Of a stretch of 64,000 nucleotides of DNA, positions 44,564 to 54,993 are shown in pieces; position 1 is the stretch's first letter; each line of letters starts with the position of its first letter. Origin of the DNA: Archangium violaceum (lineage in GTDB: Bacteria; Myxococcota; Myxococcia; Myxococcales; Myxococcaceae). Below the pieces are notes generated by a model. That model made no database searches, was not told the origin of the DNA, and saw only the letters and a program-made list of their open reading frames with translations. The translations under genes were made by a program, and so were the position numbers. The stretch is taken from the NCBI RefSeq assembly GCF_016859125.1, contig NZ_CP069338.1:9427501-9491500 (forward strand), in the 5' to 3' direction.

Positions 44564-45994
44564 ATGAACCCTCCTGGACCCCGAAACCTGTTCCAGAAGA
44601 TCTGGGAGTCCCACCTCGTCCGGCCGGAGACGGCCGAGATCCCCGCGGTCCTCTACGTGGATCTCCACCTGGTGCACGAGGTGACCTCACCCCAGGCCTT
44701 CAGCCTGCTGCGCGAGCGGGGCCTGCGTGTGCGGCGGCCCGAGCGGACCGTCGCCACCATGGACCACTCCACCCCGACCCTCCCGCGGGATGCGCAAGGG
44801 CGTTTCCCCGTGGCGGACGCGGAGGCGGCGGCGCAGCTCTCGCAGCTGGAGGACAACTGTCGCGAGTTCGGCGTGGAGCTGCACGCGCTGGGCACCGAGC
44901 GGCAGGGCATCGTCCACGTCATCGGGCCCGAGCTCGGTCTGACGGTGCCTGGCTCCACCATCGTGTGCGGTGACAGCCACACCAGCACCCACGGTGCCTT
45001 CGGTGCGCTGGCCTTCGGCATCGGCACCAGCGAGGTGGGGCATGTGCTGGCCACGCAGTGCCTGCTGCAGCGCCGGCCGAAGACGATGGAGGTTCGCGTG
45101 GAGGGCCGCCTCCGCCCTGGCGTGAGCGCCAAGGACATCATCCTGGGCATCATCGCCAGGGTAGGGGTGGGCGGTGGCACGGGGCACGTGCTCGAGTACA
45201 CCGGAAGCGCCATCCGCGGCCTCTCCATGGAGGAGCGGATGACGGTGTGCAACATGTCCATCGAAGCCGGCGCGCGCGCGGGTCTCATCGCTCCGGACGA
45301 CACCACCTTCGAGTACCTCGCCCGCCGCCCGCGCGCTCCCCGGGGAGAGGCCTGGGACAGGGCGGTGGCGCACTGGCGCACGCTGCCGACGGATCCGGGC
45401 GCCACCTATGACGCGGCGGTGACGCTGGATGCCGACGCGCTCGAACCGATGCTCACGTACGGGACCCACCCCGGCATGGGGATTCCCGTCACCGGCACCG
45501 TGCCCGCCCCGCACCAGCTGACGGATGCGAGCGCCCGCGACTCGCTGGAGCGTGCGCTGCGCTACATGGGGCTGACGCCGGGACAACGCCTGATCGGCCA
45601 GCCCATCGACGTGGTGTTCATCGGCAGCTGCACCAACTCGCGGCTGTCGGACCTGCGCGCCGCGGCCCATGTCCTGCGTGGGCGCAAGGTGGACTCCCGC
45701 GTGCGTACGCTCGTGGTGCCGGGCTCCCAGGAGGTCAAGCGGGCGGCGGAATCCGAGGGGCTGCACGACATCTTCCGCGAAGCAGGCGCGGAATGGCGGG
45801 AGCCCGGCTGTTCGATGTGCATCGCCATGAACGGGGACCAGGCGAAGCCCGGTCAGTACGTGGTGAGCACCAGCAATCGCAACTTCGAGGGGCGGCAGGG
45901 CAAGGGAAGCCGGACCTTCCTGGCCAGTCCGCTTACCGCCGCCGCCGCCGCCGTCACCGGCAAGGTCACCGATCCCCGCGAGCTCTTGAGGTGA
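44564..45994 (+). CDS. leuC: 3-Isopropylmalate dehydratase, large subunit
   Basis: 476 residues. The three Fe-S cysteines of the aconitase family are visible in SCTNSR and [11 protein letters not shown]. Early motifs [11 protein letters not shown] and [19 protein letters not shown] are typical. With LeuD it isomerises 2- to 3-isopropylmalate. The ATG begins one base after the leuA stop, indicating coupling. Confidence 0.95.
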   Translation: MNPPGPRNLFQKIWESHLVRPETAEIPAVLYVDLHLVHEVTSPQAFSLLRERGLRVRRPERTVATMDHSTPTLPRDAQGRFPVADAEAAAQLSQLEDNCREFGVELHALGTERQGIVHVIGPELGLTVPGSTIVCGDSHTSTHGAFGALAFGIGTSEVGHVLATQCLLQRRPKTMEVRVEGRLRPGVSAKDIILGIIARVGVGGGTGHVLEYTGSAIRGLSMEERMTVCNMSIEAGARAGLIAPDDTTFEYLARRPRAPRGEAWDRAVAHWRTLPTDPGATYDAAVTLDADALEPMLTYGTHPGMGIPVTGTVPAPHQLTDASARDSLERALRYMGLTPGQRLIGQPIDVVFIGSCTNSRLSDLRAAAHVLRGRKVDSRVRTLVVPGSQEVKRAAESEGLHDIFREAGAEWREPGCSMCIAMNGDQAKPGQYVVSTSNRNFEGRQGKGSRTFLASPLTAAAAAVTGKVTDPRELLR

Positions 45995-45999
45995 GTCCC

Positions 46000-46575
46000 A
46001 TGGAACCGTTCCGCACGCTGCGCTCGCGCACCGTCGTCCTGGCGCGGCAGAACATCGACACGGATCAAATCATCCCCGCCCGCTTCCTGAAGATCACCCA
46101 CCGCGCCGGCCTGGGCCGCTGGCTCTTCGCGGACTGGCGTTACCAGCCGGACGGCAGCCCCCGGCCGGATTTCATCCTCGAGCAGCCAGAGGCCCAGGGC
46201 GCCCGGGTGCTGGTCGCGGGTGACAACTTCGGCTGCGGCTCCTCGCGCGAGCACGCCCCGTGGGCCCTGGTGGATTGGGGCTTCCGCGCGGTCATCAGCT
46301 CCTCCATCGCGGACATCTTCTCCAACAACGCGGTCAAGAACGGTCTGCTGCCGGTGCGGGTGGACGCCGGGTTCCACCGCCGCCTCCTGGACGAGCCGGG
46401 CGCGGAGGTGAGCATCGATCTGGAGCACCGCACGGTGCGGCTCGCGGATGGAACGGAGGCGACGTTCCCGCTGGATCCGTTCGCCCGCTACTGCCTGATG
46501 AACGGAGTGGACGAGCTGGGGTTCCTGCTCGGCCAGGAAGAGGCCATCACCCGCTTCGAGGAGGCCCGCACATGA
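46000..46575 (+). CDS. leuD: 3-Isopropylmalate dehydratase, small subunit
   Basis: 191 residues with [17 protein letters not shown] near the start and the swivelling-domain motif [20 protein letters not shown]. Partner of LeuC. ATG 46000 is five bases after the leuC stop; the 3' end overlaps leuB (ATGA). Confidence 0.95.
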   Translation: MEPFRTLRSRTVVLARQNIDTDQIIPARFLKITHRAGLGRWLFADWRYQPDGSPRPDFILEQPEAQGARVLVAGDNFGCGSSREHAPWALVDWGFRAVISSSIADIFSNNAVKNGLLPVRVDAGFHRRLLDEPGAEVSIDLEHRTVRLADGTEATFPLDPFARYCLMNGVDELGFLLGQEEAITRFEEART

Positions 46576-47642
46576 AAGCGCTCATCGCGGTTCTTCCGGG
46601 AGACGGCATCGGACCCGAGGTGGTGGAGCAGGGGACGCTCCTGCTGAAGGCGGTGGCGGAGCGCTTCGGCCACTCCTTCGAACTGGTGGAGGCGCCCATG
46701 GGAGGCGTGGCCATCGACCTCACCGGCGCGCCGCTGCCTCCAGAGACGCTCGCCCTCTGCCAGCGGGCGGATGCGGTGCTGCTGGGCGCCGTGGGAGGAC
46801 CGAAGTGGGATCCGCCCGCGAAGGTGCGTCCGGAGCAGGGGCTGCTCGCGTTGCGCAAGGAGCTGGGCCTCTATGCCAACCTACGGCCCGTGGCGCCCTT
46901 TCCCTCGCTCCACGACACCTCCACGCTCAAGCCCGAGGTGCTGCGCGGAGTGGACCTGCTGGTGGTGCGCGAGCTCACCGGTGGCATCTACTTCGGTGAG
47001 AAGCGTCGCGAGGAGGACCGGGCCTTCGATGCCTGTGTCTACACGGTGGATGAGGTGGTGCGGGTGGTTCGCGCCGCCGCCTCCCTCGCGCGGGCCCGCT
47101 GCAAGAGGCTCACCTCGGTGGACAAGGCCAACGTGCTGGAGACCTCGCGGCTGTGGCGCGCGGTCACCGAGCGGGTCATCCGCGAGGAGTTCCCAGACAT
47201 CGAGCTGAAGCACATGCTGGTGGACGCCTGCGCCATGCACCTGATCAAACGGCCCGCCGACTTCGACGTCATCGTCACGGAGAACATGTTCGGCGACATC
47301 CTCACGGACGAGGCGGCCATGCTCTCGGGCTCCATCGGCATGTTGCCCTCGGCCTCGCTGGGGGCGAACCGGCGCGGGCTCTATGAGCCCATTCACGGCT
47401 CCGCCCCGGACATCGCCGGCCGCGGAGTGGCCAACCCCTACGGGACGCTGCTGAGCGTGGCGTTGCTGTTGCGCCACTCGCTCGGGCTCGAGCAGGAGGC
47501 TCGTGCGGTGGAACGCGCGGTGGCCTCCTCGCTCGATGCCGGCGTCCTCACCGCCGACCTCATTCCCCCGGGCACCCGGCCCGCGGGAACCCAGGAGGCT
47601 GGCCGGGCCGTGCTCGACCGGCTCGGCGGGCACGCGCGCTAA
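46572..47642 (+). CDS. leuB: 3-Isopropylmalate dehydrogenase
   Basis: 356 residues. Starts with [13 protein letters not shown], then [28 protein letters not shown] and the metal/NAD site [20 protein letters not shown], followed by [20 protein letters not shown]. Oxidative decarboxylation to 2-ketoisocaproate with NAD. Overlaps leuD by four bases. Confidence 0.95.
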   Translation: MKALIAVLPGDGIGPEVVEQGTLLLKAVAERFGHSFELVEAPMGGVAIDLTGAPLPPETLALCQRADAVLLGAVGGPKWDPPAKVRPEQGLLALRKELGLYANLRPVAPFPSLHDTSTLKPEVLRGVDLLVVRELTGGIYFGEKRREEDRAFDACVYTVDEVVRVVRAAASLARARCKRLTSVDKANVLETSRLWRAVTERVIREEFPDIELKHMLVDACAMHLIKRPADFDVIVTENMFGDILTDEAAMLSGSIGMLPSASLGANRRGLYEPIHGSAPDIAGRGVANPYGTLLSVALLLRHSLGLEQEARAVERAVASSLDAGVLTADLIPPGTRPAGTQEAGRAVLDRLGGHAR

Positions 47643-47679
47643 TTCCTCCCTTCTCCTTCACGGCATTCCAGGAACCCCC

Positions 47680-49419
47680 ATGTCCCAAGACACACGCCGC
47701 AACAGTCGCGCCATCACCGAAGGCTTCGAACGCGCGCCCGCCCGCGCCATGCTGAAGGCCATTGGCTTCACCGACGAGGATCTCTCCAAGCCCCTCATCG
47801 GCGTGGCCAACACCTGGACCGAGACGATGCCCTGCAACTTCCACCTGCGCCGCCTGGCGGAGAAGGTGAAGGAGGGCATCCGGGCCGCGGGTGGAACACC
47901 CATGGAGTTCAACACCATCTCCGTGAGTGATGGGGTGACCATGGGCACCGAGGGCATGCGGGCCTCGCTGGTCAGCCGCGAGGTGATCGCGGACTCCATC
48001 GAGCTGATGTGCCGCGGCCACATGTTCGACGCGGTGGTGACGCTGGTGGGCTGTGACAAGACCATTCCCGCCGCGGCCATGGCGGTGCTCCGGCTGAACC
48101 TCCCCTCGCTGATCCTCTACGGTGGCTCCATCGCCCCCGGCTGCTACAAGGGCAAGGACGTCACCGTGCAGGACATGTTCGAGGCCGTGGGCGCCGTGGC
48201 CGCCGGGAAGATGTCCCTCGAGGCGCTCGCGGAGATCGAGAACGTTGCCTGCCCGGGAGCAGGGGCCTGTGGCGGTCAGTACACCGCCAACACCATGGCC
48301 CTGGCCATCGAGATGCTCGGGCTCGCTCCGGTGGGCTACGCCACCATTCCCGCGGAGGATGCGCGCAAGGACGCGGCGAGCGTCGCCGCGGGCCGACTCA
48401 TCATGGACGTGCTCCAGCGAGGGACGTGCCCTCGGGACGTCGTGACGCGCGCCTCGTTCGACAACGCCATCGCGGCCGTGGCGGCCACCGGTGGCTCGAC
48501 CAACGCCGTGCTGCACCTGCTCGCGCTGGCGGGGGAGATGGGCGTGCCGCTCGCCCTGAAGGACTTCGACGAGGTGAGCCGGCGCACCCCACTCCTCGCG
48601 GACCTCAAACCGGGTGGCCGTTTCGCCGCGGTGGACATGGACCGTGCCGGGGGGGTGCCCCTGCTCGTCCGGAGATTGATGGCGGGCGGCTTCATGGACG
48701 GGAGCGCCCGTACCATCGAGGGACGCACCTGGGCCGAGTCCTCGGCCAGCGCCACCGAGCAGGCGGGACAGCAGGTCATCCGGCCCCTGAGCGAGCCCAT
48801 CCGCTCCACGGGTGGGCTGGTCATCCTGCATGGCAACCTCGCCCCGGAAGGGTGCGTGGTGAAGATGTCGGGGCACGAGCGCGGCCATCACCGCGGGCCC
48901 GCGTGGGTGTTCGACCGCGAGGAGGATGCCTTCGCGGCGGTGAAGGAGCGCCGCATCCAGCCCGGTTCCGTGGTGGTCATCCGCTACGAGGGACCGCGCG
49001 GCGGCCCGGGCATGCGCGAGATGCTGGGGGTGACCGCGGCGCTCGTGGGGCAGGGGCTGGGTGACTCCGTGGCACTCCTCACCGACGGGCGCTTCAGCGG
49101 CGCCACCCGTGGCCTGATGGTGGGCCATGTGGCCCCCGAGGCGGCCGTGGGCGGCCCGATCGCGGCGGTTCGCACGGGTGACATCATCACCATCGACGTG
49201 GAGGCCCGGCAGCTGTCCGTGGAGCTCTCCGCGGAGCAGATCGCCGAGCGCCTGCGGGGATTCCAACCGCCTCCGCCCCGCTACACCTCGGGTGTCTTCG
49301 CGAAGTACGCCGCGCTGGTGTCCTCGGCCTCCGAGGGCGCGATCACACGGCCCCCTCAACCCCAGGCTTCACCCAAGGCTCCCTCCGCCGAGCGGCGGCA
49401 GGTGGCCGCAGTTCCCTAG
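47680..49419 (+). CDS. ilvD: Dihydroxy-acid dehydratase
   Basis: 579 residues. Fe-S ligand Cys residues lie in TMPCNFHL, LVGCDKTIP and CPGAGACGGQYTANTMA; TDGRFSGATRGLMVGHVAPE is the conserved C-terminal segment. Converts dihydroxy acids to the keto acids of Val/Leu and Ile. ATG 47680 follows leuB by 37 bases. The last 20 residues are a Pro/Ala-rich tail not typical of the family. Confidence 0.95.
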   Translation: MSQDTRRNSRAITEGFERAPARAMLKAIGFTDEDLSKPLIGVANTWTETMPCNFHLRRLAEKVKEGIRAAGGTPMEFNTISVSDGVTMGTEGMRASLVSREVIADSIELMCRGHMFDAVVTLVGCDKTIPAAAMAVLRLNLPSLILYGGSIAPGCYKGKDVTVQDMFEAVGAVAAGKMSLEALAEIENVACPGAGACGGQYTANTMALAIEMLGLAPVGYATIPAEDARKDAASVAAGRLIMDVLQRGTCPRDVVTRASFDNAIAAVAATGGSTNAVLHLLALAGEMGVPLALKDFDEVSRRTPLLADLKPGGRFAAVDMDRAGGVPLLVRRLMAGGFMDGSARTIEGRTWAESSASATEQAGQQVIRPLSEPIRSTGGLVILHGNLAPEGCVVKMSGHERGHHRGPAWVFDREEDAFAAVKERRIQPGSVVVIRYEGPRGGPGMREMLGVTAALVGQGLGDSVALLTDGRFSGATRGLMVGHVAPEAAVGGPIAAVRTGDIITIDVEARQLSVELSAEQIAERLRGFQPPPPRYTSGVFAKYAALVSSASEGAITRPPQPQASPKAPSAERRQVAAVP

Positions 49420-50475
<1,056 letters not shown>

Positions 50476-50628
50476 GCGCGAGATCATTCGGGTCAGCATG
50501 GAGTCACGCATCAGGGAAGACCCGATGCGCGCGGCCTGGGGAGAATCGGCGGTGCCATGCACGACGGCGCTCACCCGGCCGCTCGCGTCGAGGGCGAAGA
50601 CGTAGGGCTCCTTGCTGGAGTCGAGTGG
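50476..50628 (-). pseudogene. Possible remnant of a thioredoxin-like gene
   Basis: Directly after the GFA-protein stop, in its frame, about 50 codons encode DSSKEPYVFALDASGRVSAV and VHGTADSPQAARIGSSL, resembling the strand-helix end of a thioredoxin-fold or redoxin protein (YVF.LD..GRV.A...G). No start, no active-site Cys and no natural stop are present before it runs antisense into ilvC. Confidence 0.3.
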
Positions 50629-51069
50629 TCAGGCGCGCGCTGGGCTATCCGCGCGCTTCCCGGCGGAGAACGGATCCACATACGGTGCGACGGCGAGCTG
50701 CTCCCAGGTGTCGTGGAGTCCGTCGAGGTACTTGATCTGGATGCCGGAGAGGTCGGCGTCATCGAGGCAGTTCAGGTTCACGCTGTAGAACGCCCCGCCC
50801 AGCTCCGGGATGTCCCCGTGTCCGAACATGCGGATTCCGCACACCTTGCAGAACCTGGCATGCATGGTCTCATGCCGCGAGTAGTCGCCCAGGACCTCTC
50901 CACCGGAGAGGAGGCGGAAGGCGTCCGGCTTCACGTTGACGCCCCACCAGGCCGTCTTGGTGCAGATGGTGCAATTGCACCGGGTCGTCCCATTGCTCGG
51001 GTCGAAGTCGACTTCGAAGCGCACGGCGCCACACTGACAGCTGCCTTTGTATGTCCGGAGGTTGCTCAT
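50629..51069 (-). CDS. GFA/CENP-V-type zinc protein
   Basis: 146 residues of the glutathione-dependent formaldehyde-activating/Mss4-like fold. Zinc ligands: Cys in GSCQCGAVRFE, the RCNCTICTK cluster and FCKVCGIRMF. The biochemical role of most members is unknown; formaldehyde or S-nitrosothiol handling is the usual suggestion. Divergent from a WYL regulator with a perfect dyad in between. Confidence 0.85.
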   Translation of the reverse strand: MSNLRTYKGSCQCGAVRFEVDFDPSNGTTRCNCTICTKTAWWGVNVKPDAFRLLSGGEVLGDYSRHETMHARFCKVCGIRMFGHGDIPELGGAFYSVNLNCLDDADLSGIQIKYLDGLHDTWEQLAVAPYVDPFSAGKRADSPARA

Positions 51070-51143
51070 GGCTGGATGCTCCAGGGCTGGGGGCGGGACG
51101 CCTTCAGGGGCCTCGCCCTTGGGATGAAGAGAATGTAGGAAGG

Positions 51144-51168
51144 ATCGCGGACAGATTCGGTCCGCGAT
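51144..51168. promoter_or_regulatory. Perfect 9-bp dyad between GFA and WYL genes
   Basis: ATCGCGGAC (51144-51152) and GTCCGCGAT (51160-51168) flank 7 bases. The site ends 15 bases before the regulator start and lies 75 bases from the GFA start, suited to repress both. Confidence 0.7.
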
Positions 51169-51183
51169 GAGAGGAGCCTTCCC

Positions 51184-52143
51184 ATGGTCCAGACGTCCGC
51201 CCGGCTGCTACAGGTCCTGTCGTTGTTGCAGTCCCGTCGCTTCTGGGCGGGAGGGGACCTGGCGCGCGAGCTCGGGGTGACCGAGCGCAGCGTCCGCCGG
51301 GACGTGGATCGGCTCCGGAGCCTCGGGTACCCGGTGCATGCGACCGCGGGTGTCGGCGGCGGATACCAGCTGGGCGCCGGGAAGGAGCTGCCCCCGCTGC
51401 CGCTCGAGGACGATGAGGCGGTCGCCGTCGCGGTGGGGCTTCGCGTGGCGGCGACCGGGCCGGTGAAGGGGCTGGAGGAGGCCGCGGTGAGGGCGCTCGG
51501 AAAGCTGGAGCAGGTGTTGCCGAAGAGGCTTCGGCGGAGGGTGGCCGCGCTCCAGGCCGTGAGCGTGCGGCTCGGCGATGCGGCGGGGCCCAGGGTCGAC
51601 GCGGAGGCGCTGGCGGTGATCGCCCATGCGTGCCGCGACTCCGAGCTGCTTCGGTTCGACTACAGCAGCCGCGAGGGCACGGCGAGCGAGCGTCATGTCG
51701 AGCCCTACCGCCTCGTGCACACCAGCTACCGTTGGTATCTCCTCGCCTACGATCTCGACAGGGAAGGGTGGCGGACCTTTCGCGTCGATCGCATCGGTCC
51801 GGGGCCGAGAACCGGGCGTTCCTTCAAGGCCCGCCCGCTGCCTTCCGAGGACGTGGCCGCCTACGTCTCGCAAGCGGTCTCGACGGACGCGTACAAGTTC
51901 CGCGCGCTCGTGACGGTGCATGCCCCCTCGCGCGTCGTCTCCGAGCGGTTGTCCGGAGTGGCTGGGCGCATCGAGGAGCTGGATGCGGAGCGCTGCCTGG
52001 TCCACGCCGGCGCCGACAGCCTCGAGGCGCTCGCGTTCTACCTCGGATGGCTGGGGTTCGATTTCGAGGTGCACGAACCGAAGGAGCTCATCGAACACCT
52101 TCGCCGCCTGTCCGAGCGTCTCGCCCGGGCCGCTCAACGGTAG
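51184..52143 (+). CDS. HTH-WYL regulator (YafY/DeoR-like)
   Basis: 319 residues. DeoR-type winged helix at about 3-60 (SARLLQVLSLLQSRRFWAGG, LGVTERSVRRDVDRLRSLG), then a WYL domain (about 145-225) in which the name motif reads RWYLLAYD, and a WCX-like C-terminus. WYL proteins sense nucleic-acid ligands or small effectors. GAGGAG precedes ATG 51184. Confidence 0.88.
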   Translation: MVQTSARLLQVLSLLQSRRFWAGGDLARELGVTERSVRRDVDRLRSLGYPVHATAGVGGGYQLGAGKELPPLPLEDDEAVAVAVGLRVAATGPVKGLEEAAVRALGKLEQVLPKRLRRRVAALQAVSVRLGDAAGPRVDAEALAVIAHACRDSELLRFDYSSREGTASERHVEPYRLVHTSYRWYLLAYDLDREGWRTFRVDRIGPGPRTGRSFKARPLPSEDVAAYVSQAVSTDAYKFRALVTVHAPSRVVSERLSGVAGRIEELDAERCLVHAGADSLEALAFYLGWLGFDFEVHEPKELIEHLRRLSERLARAAQR

Positions 52144-52171
52144 GGGGGGCCACTCGGTGCTTGCTCCAAGG

Positions 52172-52203
52172 GTTTTTGATTGATAAAAATATCAGTCAAA
52201 AAC
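52172..52203. promoter_or_regulatory. AT-rich 14-bp inverted repeat before the SMP-30-like gene
   Basis: GTTTTTGATTGATA (52172-52185) and TATCAGTCAAAAAC (52190-52203) are inverted with one mismatch around AAAA. Nearly GC-free in a GC-rich genome, and resembling TetR/MarR-type operators (TTGA..GATA..TATC..TCAA). It lies 29 bases after the WYL gene and 82 before the next ATG; a weak terminator is the alternative reading. Confidence 0.55.
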
Positions 52204-52285
52204 AATCAGGCTCGACATGGATCCCATTCACGGCACCCCGCGCAACCGGCAGGGCGTGAGCGCCTGATCCCCAGCCGGAGACCCC

Positions 52286-53929
52286 ATGCACCGATTCCCC
52301 TACAAGTCCCTGGTCACCTGGATGTTGATGATGAGCTGTCAGGCCCTGGCCGCTCCTCCACCGGTCTACCGCCAGGAGGTGGTGGTGGCCGGCTCTCCCT
52401 TCCAGGGCGTCCATGGAATGGCCGTCGATGGCAAGGGGCACCTGCTGGCCAGCAATCTGCTCGGCCAGTCGGTCCACTCCATCGACCTGGCCAGTGGAGC
52501 GGTGTCCACCCTGGTGGGGCCTCCGCGGGGCGGCGCGGATGATGTGACCCTGGGGCCCGACGGCTCCGTCTACTGGACCGGCTATTTCTCCGGCCGGTTG
52601 ATGCGGCGCACCCCGGATGGAAAGACGCGCGTCCTCGCCAAGGAGCTGCCGGGCCTCAACTCGCTGGCCTTCCGCCGCGACGGCAGGCTCTACGTGACCC
52701 AGCTCGGCCGGGGCGATGATGCGCTGTCGGAAGTGGATCCGCGCGGGATCAAGCCTCCTCGCAAGATCCTCTCCGGGCTCGGCTTCCTCAACGGCTTCGA
52801 GTTCGGCACGGACGACCGGTTGTACGGTCCGCTCCTGATGAAGGGGCAGATCGCCCGTGTGGACGTGGACACGGGGGCCATCGAGGTCGTGGCGGAGGGC
52901 TTCGCGATGCCGACCGCCGTCAACTTCGACTCGAGCCGCGAGAACCTCTACGTGGTCGACGCGGCGCGTGGCGAGCTGGTCCGCGTCCGGGTGGCCACGG
53001 GAGCGAAGGAGGTCGTCGCGAAGCTGCCCACCGGGCTCGACAACCTGGCGATCGGCCCCGATGACCAGGTGTACGTGTCCAACATGGTGGACAACGACAT
53101 CCGCGTGGTCAATCCCGCGGATGGCTCCATCCGTCCCGTCGTCGAGGCGCGCTTGAGCGTGCCCTCGGGCCTCGCCGTCGCGCCGGATGATCCGGACGAG
53201 AGCCTGTACGTGGCGGATGTGTACGCTCTTCGCCGCGTGGGCGGGCGTGATGGGAAGATCACCCAGACGACCCGAGTGCTCTCCACCCGGATGACCTTCC
53301 CGATGAATGTGAGCCTGGGCGCGAAGCACGTGGTGCTGAGCAGTGCCTACCTGGGCAGCGTGCAGGTCCTGGATCGGGCCTCCGGAGAAATCCTGCGGAC
53401 CCTTCCCAACACGAATGGCGTCCAGGGCGCGCTCGAGCTCCCAGATGGCACGCTGCTCGTCGCCGAGGCCACCACGGGCAGGCTCGTCCGTGTGGACGAC
53501 GCCGAGCCCGCGGGGACCACGGTGCTGACGGAGGGCCTGGCGGGGCCGGTGGGACTCGTGGCCGACACGGAGGCGAAGGAGCCGGGGGTGTACGTGACCG
53601 AGGTGCGCTCGGGGCGGGTGACCCGGGTGCGCCTGTCGGATGGGGCCCGGCGCACGGTGGCCAAGGGCCTGAAGGCACCGGAGGGCATCGCCCGGCATCC
53701 CGATGGCGGATTGATCGTCGCCGAGGTGGGCCGCAAGCGGCTGGTGCGCATCGATCCGGCCACGGGACGCTCCACCGTGATCGCGAGCGGTCTGCGCATC
53801 GGTCTTCCCGAGAGCGAGGGCCTGCCGCCGGGCTACATCCCCACGGGGGTCGCCGTGGGCGGCTCGGGGACCATCTACCTGTCATCCGATATCGAGAGCG
53901 CTCTCTACCGGTTCGTGCCGGTGCCCTGA
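52286..53929 (+). CDS. Secreted SMP-30/NHL-type beta-propeller protein
   Basis: 547 residues with a Sec signal peptide (likely cleavage after ALA at about 20-22). At least ten repeats of the form 'G.aV...g.lyv.d...g.v.rvd...G' indicate one or two beta-propellers of the SMP-30/gluconolactonase or vitamin B12-binding YNCE type. Catalytic metal ligands are not certain. Followed 60 bases later by an SDR gene, probably co-transcribed from the promoter near the 52172 palindrome. Periplasmic or extracellular. Confidence 0.7.
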   Translation: MHRFPYKSLVTWMLMMSCQALAAPPPVYRQEVVVAGSPFQGVHGMAVDGKGHLLASNLLGQSVHSIDLASGAVSTLVGPPRGGADDVTLGPDGSVYWTGYFSGRLMRRTPDGKTRVLAKELPGLNSLAFRRDGRLYVTQLGRGDDALSEVDPRGIKPPRKILSGLGFLNGFEFGTDDRLYGPLLMKGQIARVDVDTGAIEVVAEGFAMPTAVNFDSSRENLYVVDAARGELVRVRVATGAKEVVAKLPTGLDNLAIGPDDQVYVSNMVDNDIRVVNPADGSIRPVVEARLSVPSGLAVAPDDPDESLYVADVYALRRVGGRDGKITQTTRVLSTRMTFPMNVSLGAKHVVLSSAYLGSVQVLDRASGEILRTLPNTNGVQGALELPDGTLLVAEATTGRLVRVDDAEPAGTTVLTEGLAGPVGLVADTEAKEPGVYVTEVRSGRVTRVRLSDGARRTVAKGLKAPEGIARHPDGGLIVAEVGRKRLVRIDPATGRSTVIASGLRIGLPESEGLPPGYIPTGVAVGGSGTIYLSSDIESALYRFVPVP

Positions 53930-53989
53930 GAACTTCCTCGGTCGCGGAGCTCATGGCTGTGGTGTGTAGGAACGGAGGAGAGCACGGCA

Positions 53990-54802
53990 ATGAAGGTCCA
54001 GAACAAGGTTGTCGTCGTCACCGGTGGCGGAAATGGCATGGGAAGGGAGCTCGTCCTGGCTCTTCTGTCGAAGGGCGCGAGCGTCGCCGCCGTGGACATC
54101 AACGCGTCCGCCCTCGAGGAGACCCTCTCGCTGGCGGGGATCCATCGAGCCAAGCTGGCGACCTACGTCGCGAACGTCACGGACCGGGCGGCGGTGGAAG
54201 CGCTTCCCGGTCAGGTCATCTCCCGCTTCGGGACCGTTGACGGCATCATCAACAACGCTGGCGTCATTCAACCCTTCGTCAGATTGAAGGACCTCGACTA
54301 TGCGGCGATCGATCGGGTGATGAACGTCAACCTGTTCGGAACGCTCTACATGACCAAGGCGTTCCTGCCGCACCTGCTCGCACGCCCCGAAGCGCACATC
54401 ACGAACATCTCCAGCATGGGTGGATTCCTGCCCGTGCCGGGACAGACCATCTACGGGGCCGCCAAGGCGGGCGTGAAGCTCCTGACGGAAGGTCTGAACT
54501 CCGAGCTCCTGGGGACGAACGTGAGGGTCACGGTCGTCTTCCCGGGCGCGATTGGCACGAACATCGCGGTGAACTCGGGGGTGATGGACAGCCTGCAAGC
54601 CATGGGCGATCTCAAGGAGAGCTCGCACAAGATGCTCGCGCCTGACAAGGCCGCGCGGATCATCATCGACGGCATCGAGAACAACCGCTACCGCGTCCTG
54701 GTGGGAGCCGACGCCAGGTTCATGGATGCCGTCTACAGACTGAATCCCCAGCGCGCGGCGCGGTTCATCTACAATCAGATGAGCGCCTTGTTGCCGAAGT
54801 AG
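53990..54802 (+). CDS. Short-chain dehydrogenase/reductase
   Basis: 270 residues. Cofactor loop TGGGNGMGRE (about 11-20), NNAG at about 90, catalytic Ser in NISSMGG and YGAAK. Asp in VDINAS after the second strand suggests NAD(H). C-terminal residues extend past the core with RAARFIYNQMSAL. Substrate unknown; association with the SMP-30-like protein suggests a sugar-acid or steroid-like alcohol, which is inference. Confidence 0.87.
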   Translation: MKVQNKVVVVTGGGNGMGRELVLALLSKGASVAAVDINASALEETLSLAGIHRAKLATYVANVTDRAAVEALPGQVISRFGTVDGIINNAGVIQPFVRLKDLDYAAIDRVMNVNLFGTLYMTKAFLPHLLARPEAHITNISSMGGFLPVPGQTIYGAAKAGVKLLTEGLNSELLGTNVRVTVVFPGAIGTNIAVNSGVMDSLQAMGDLKESSHKMLAPDKAARIIIDGIENNRYRVLVGADARFMDAVYRLNPQRAARFIYNQMSALLPK

Positions 54803-54915
54803 GAACCGCCAGCGCGGGGGTTCAACGCTCGTCGAGTCGCTTCCCGAGCTCGAGAGTGGCCTCTCCTTCGAGCATCCGTGCGGTCGAGCGCCGCATGCAA
54901 CGGGCAGCCATGACG

Positions 54916-54958
54916 ACACCACCCCGTCCCCCAGAATAGGCGTTCTCCGGGGTGGTGT
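54916..54958. promoter_or_regulatory. 11-bp inverted repeat upstream of the kinase-like gene
   Basis: ACACCACCCCG (54916-54926) and CGGGGTGGTGT (54948-54958) are perfect arms separated by 21 bases, within which AGAA/TTCT form a smaller dyad. It ends 35 bases before ATG 54994. Could be an operator pair or an mRNA hairpin. Confidence 0.5.
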
Positions 54959-54993
54959 TGCCAGTGGGGCGCCGATGCCCTTGGGGGTTGTTG

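Noticed and set aside
47560..49359. Open frame of about 600 codons on the minus strand
   Set aside because: Antisense to ilvD, His/Gly/Arg-rich, no start signal or motif.
52196..53698. Open frame of 500 codons on the minus strand
   Set aside because: Antisense to the beta-propeller gene, whose repeats and signal peptide are clear.
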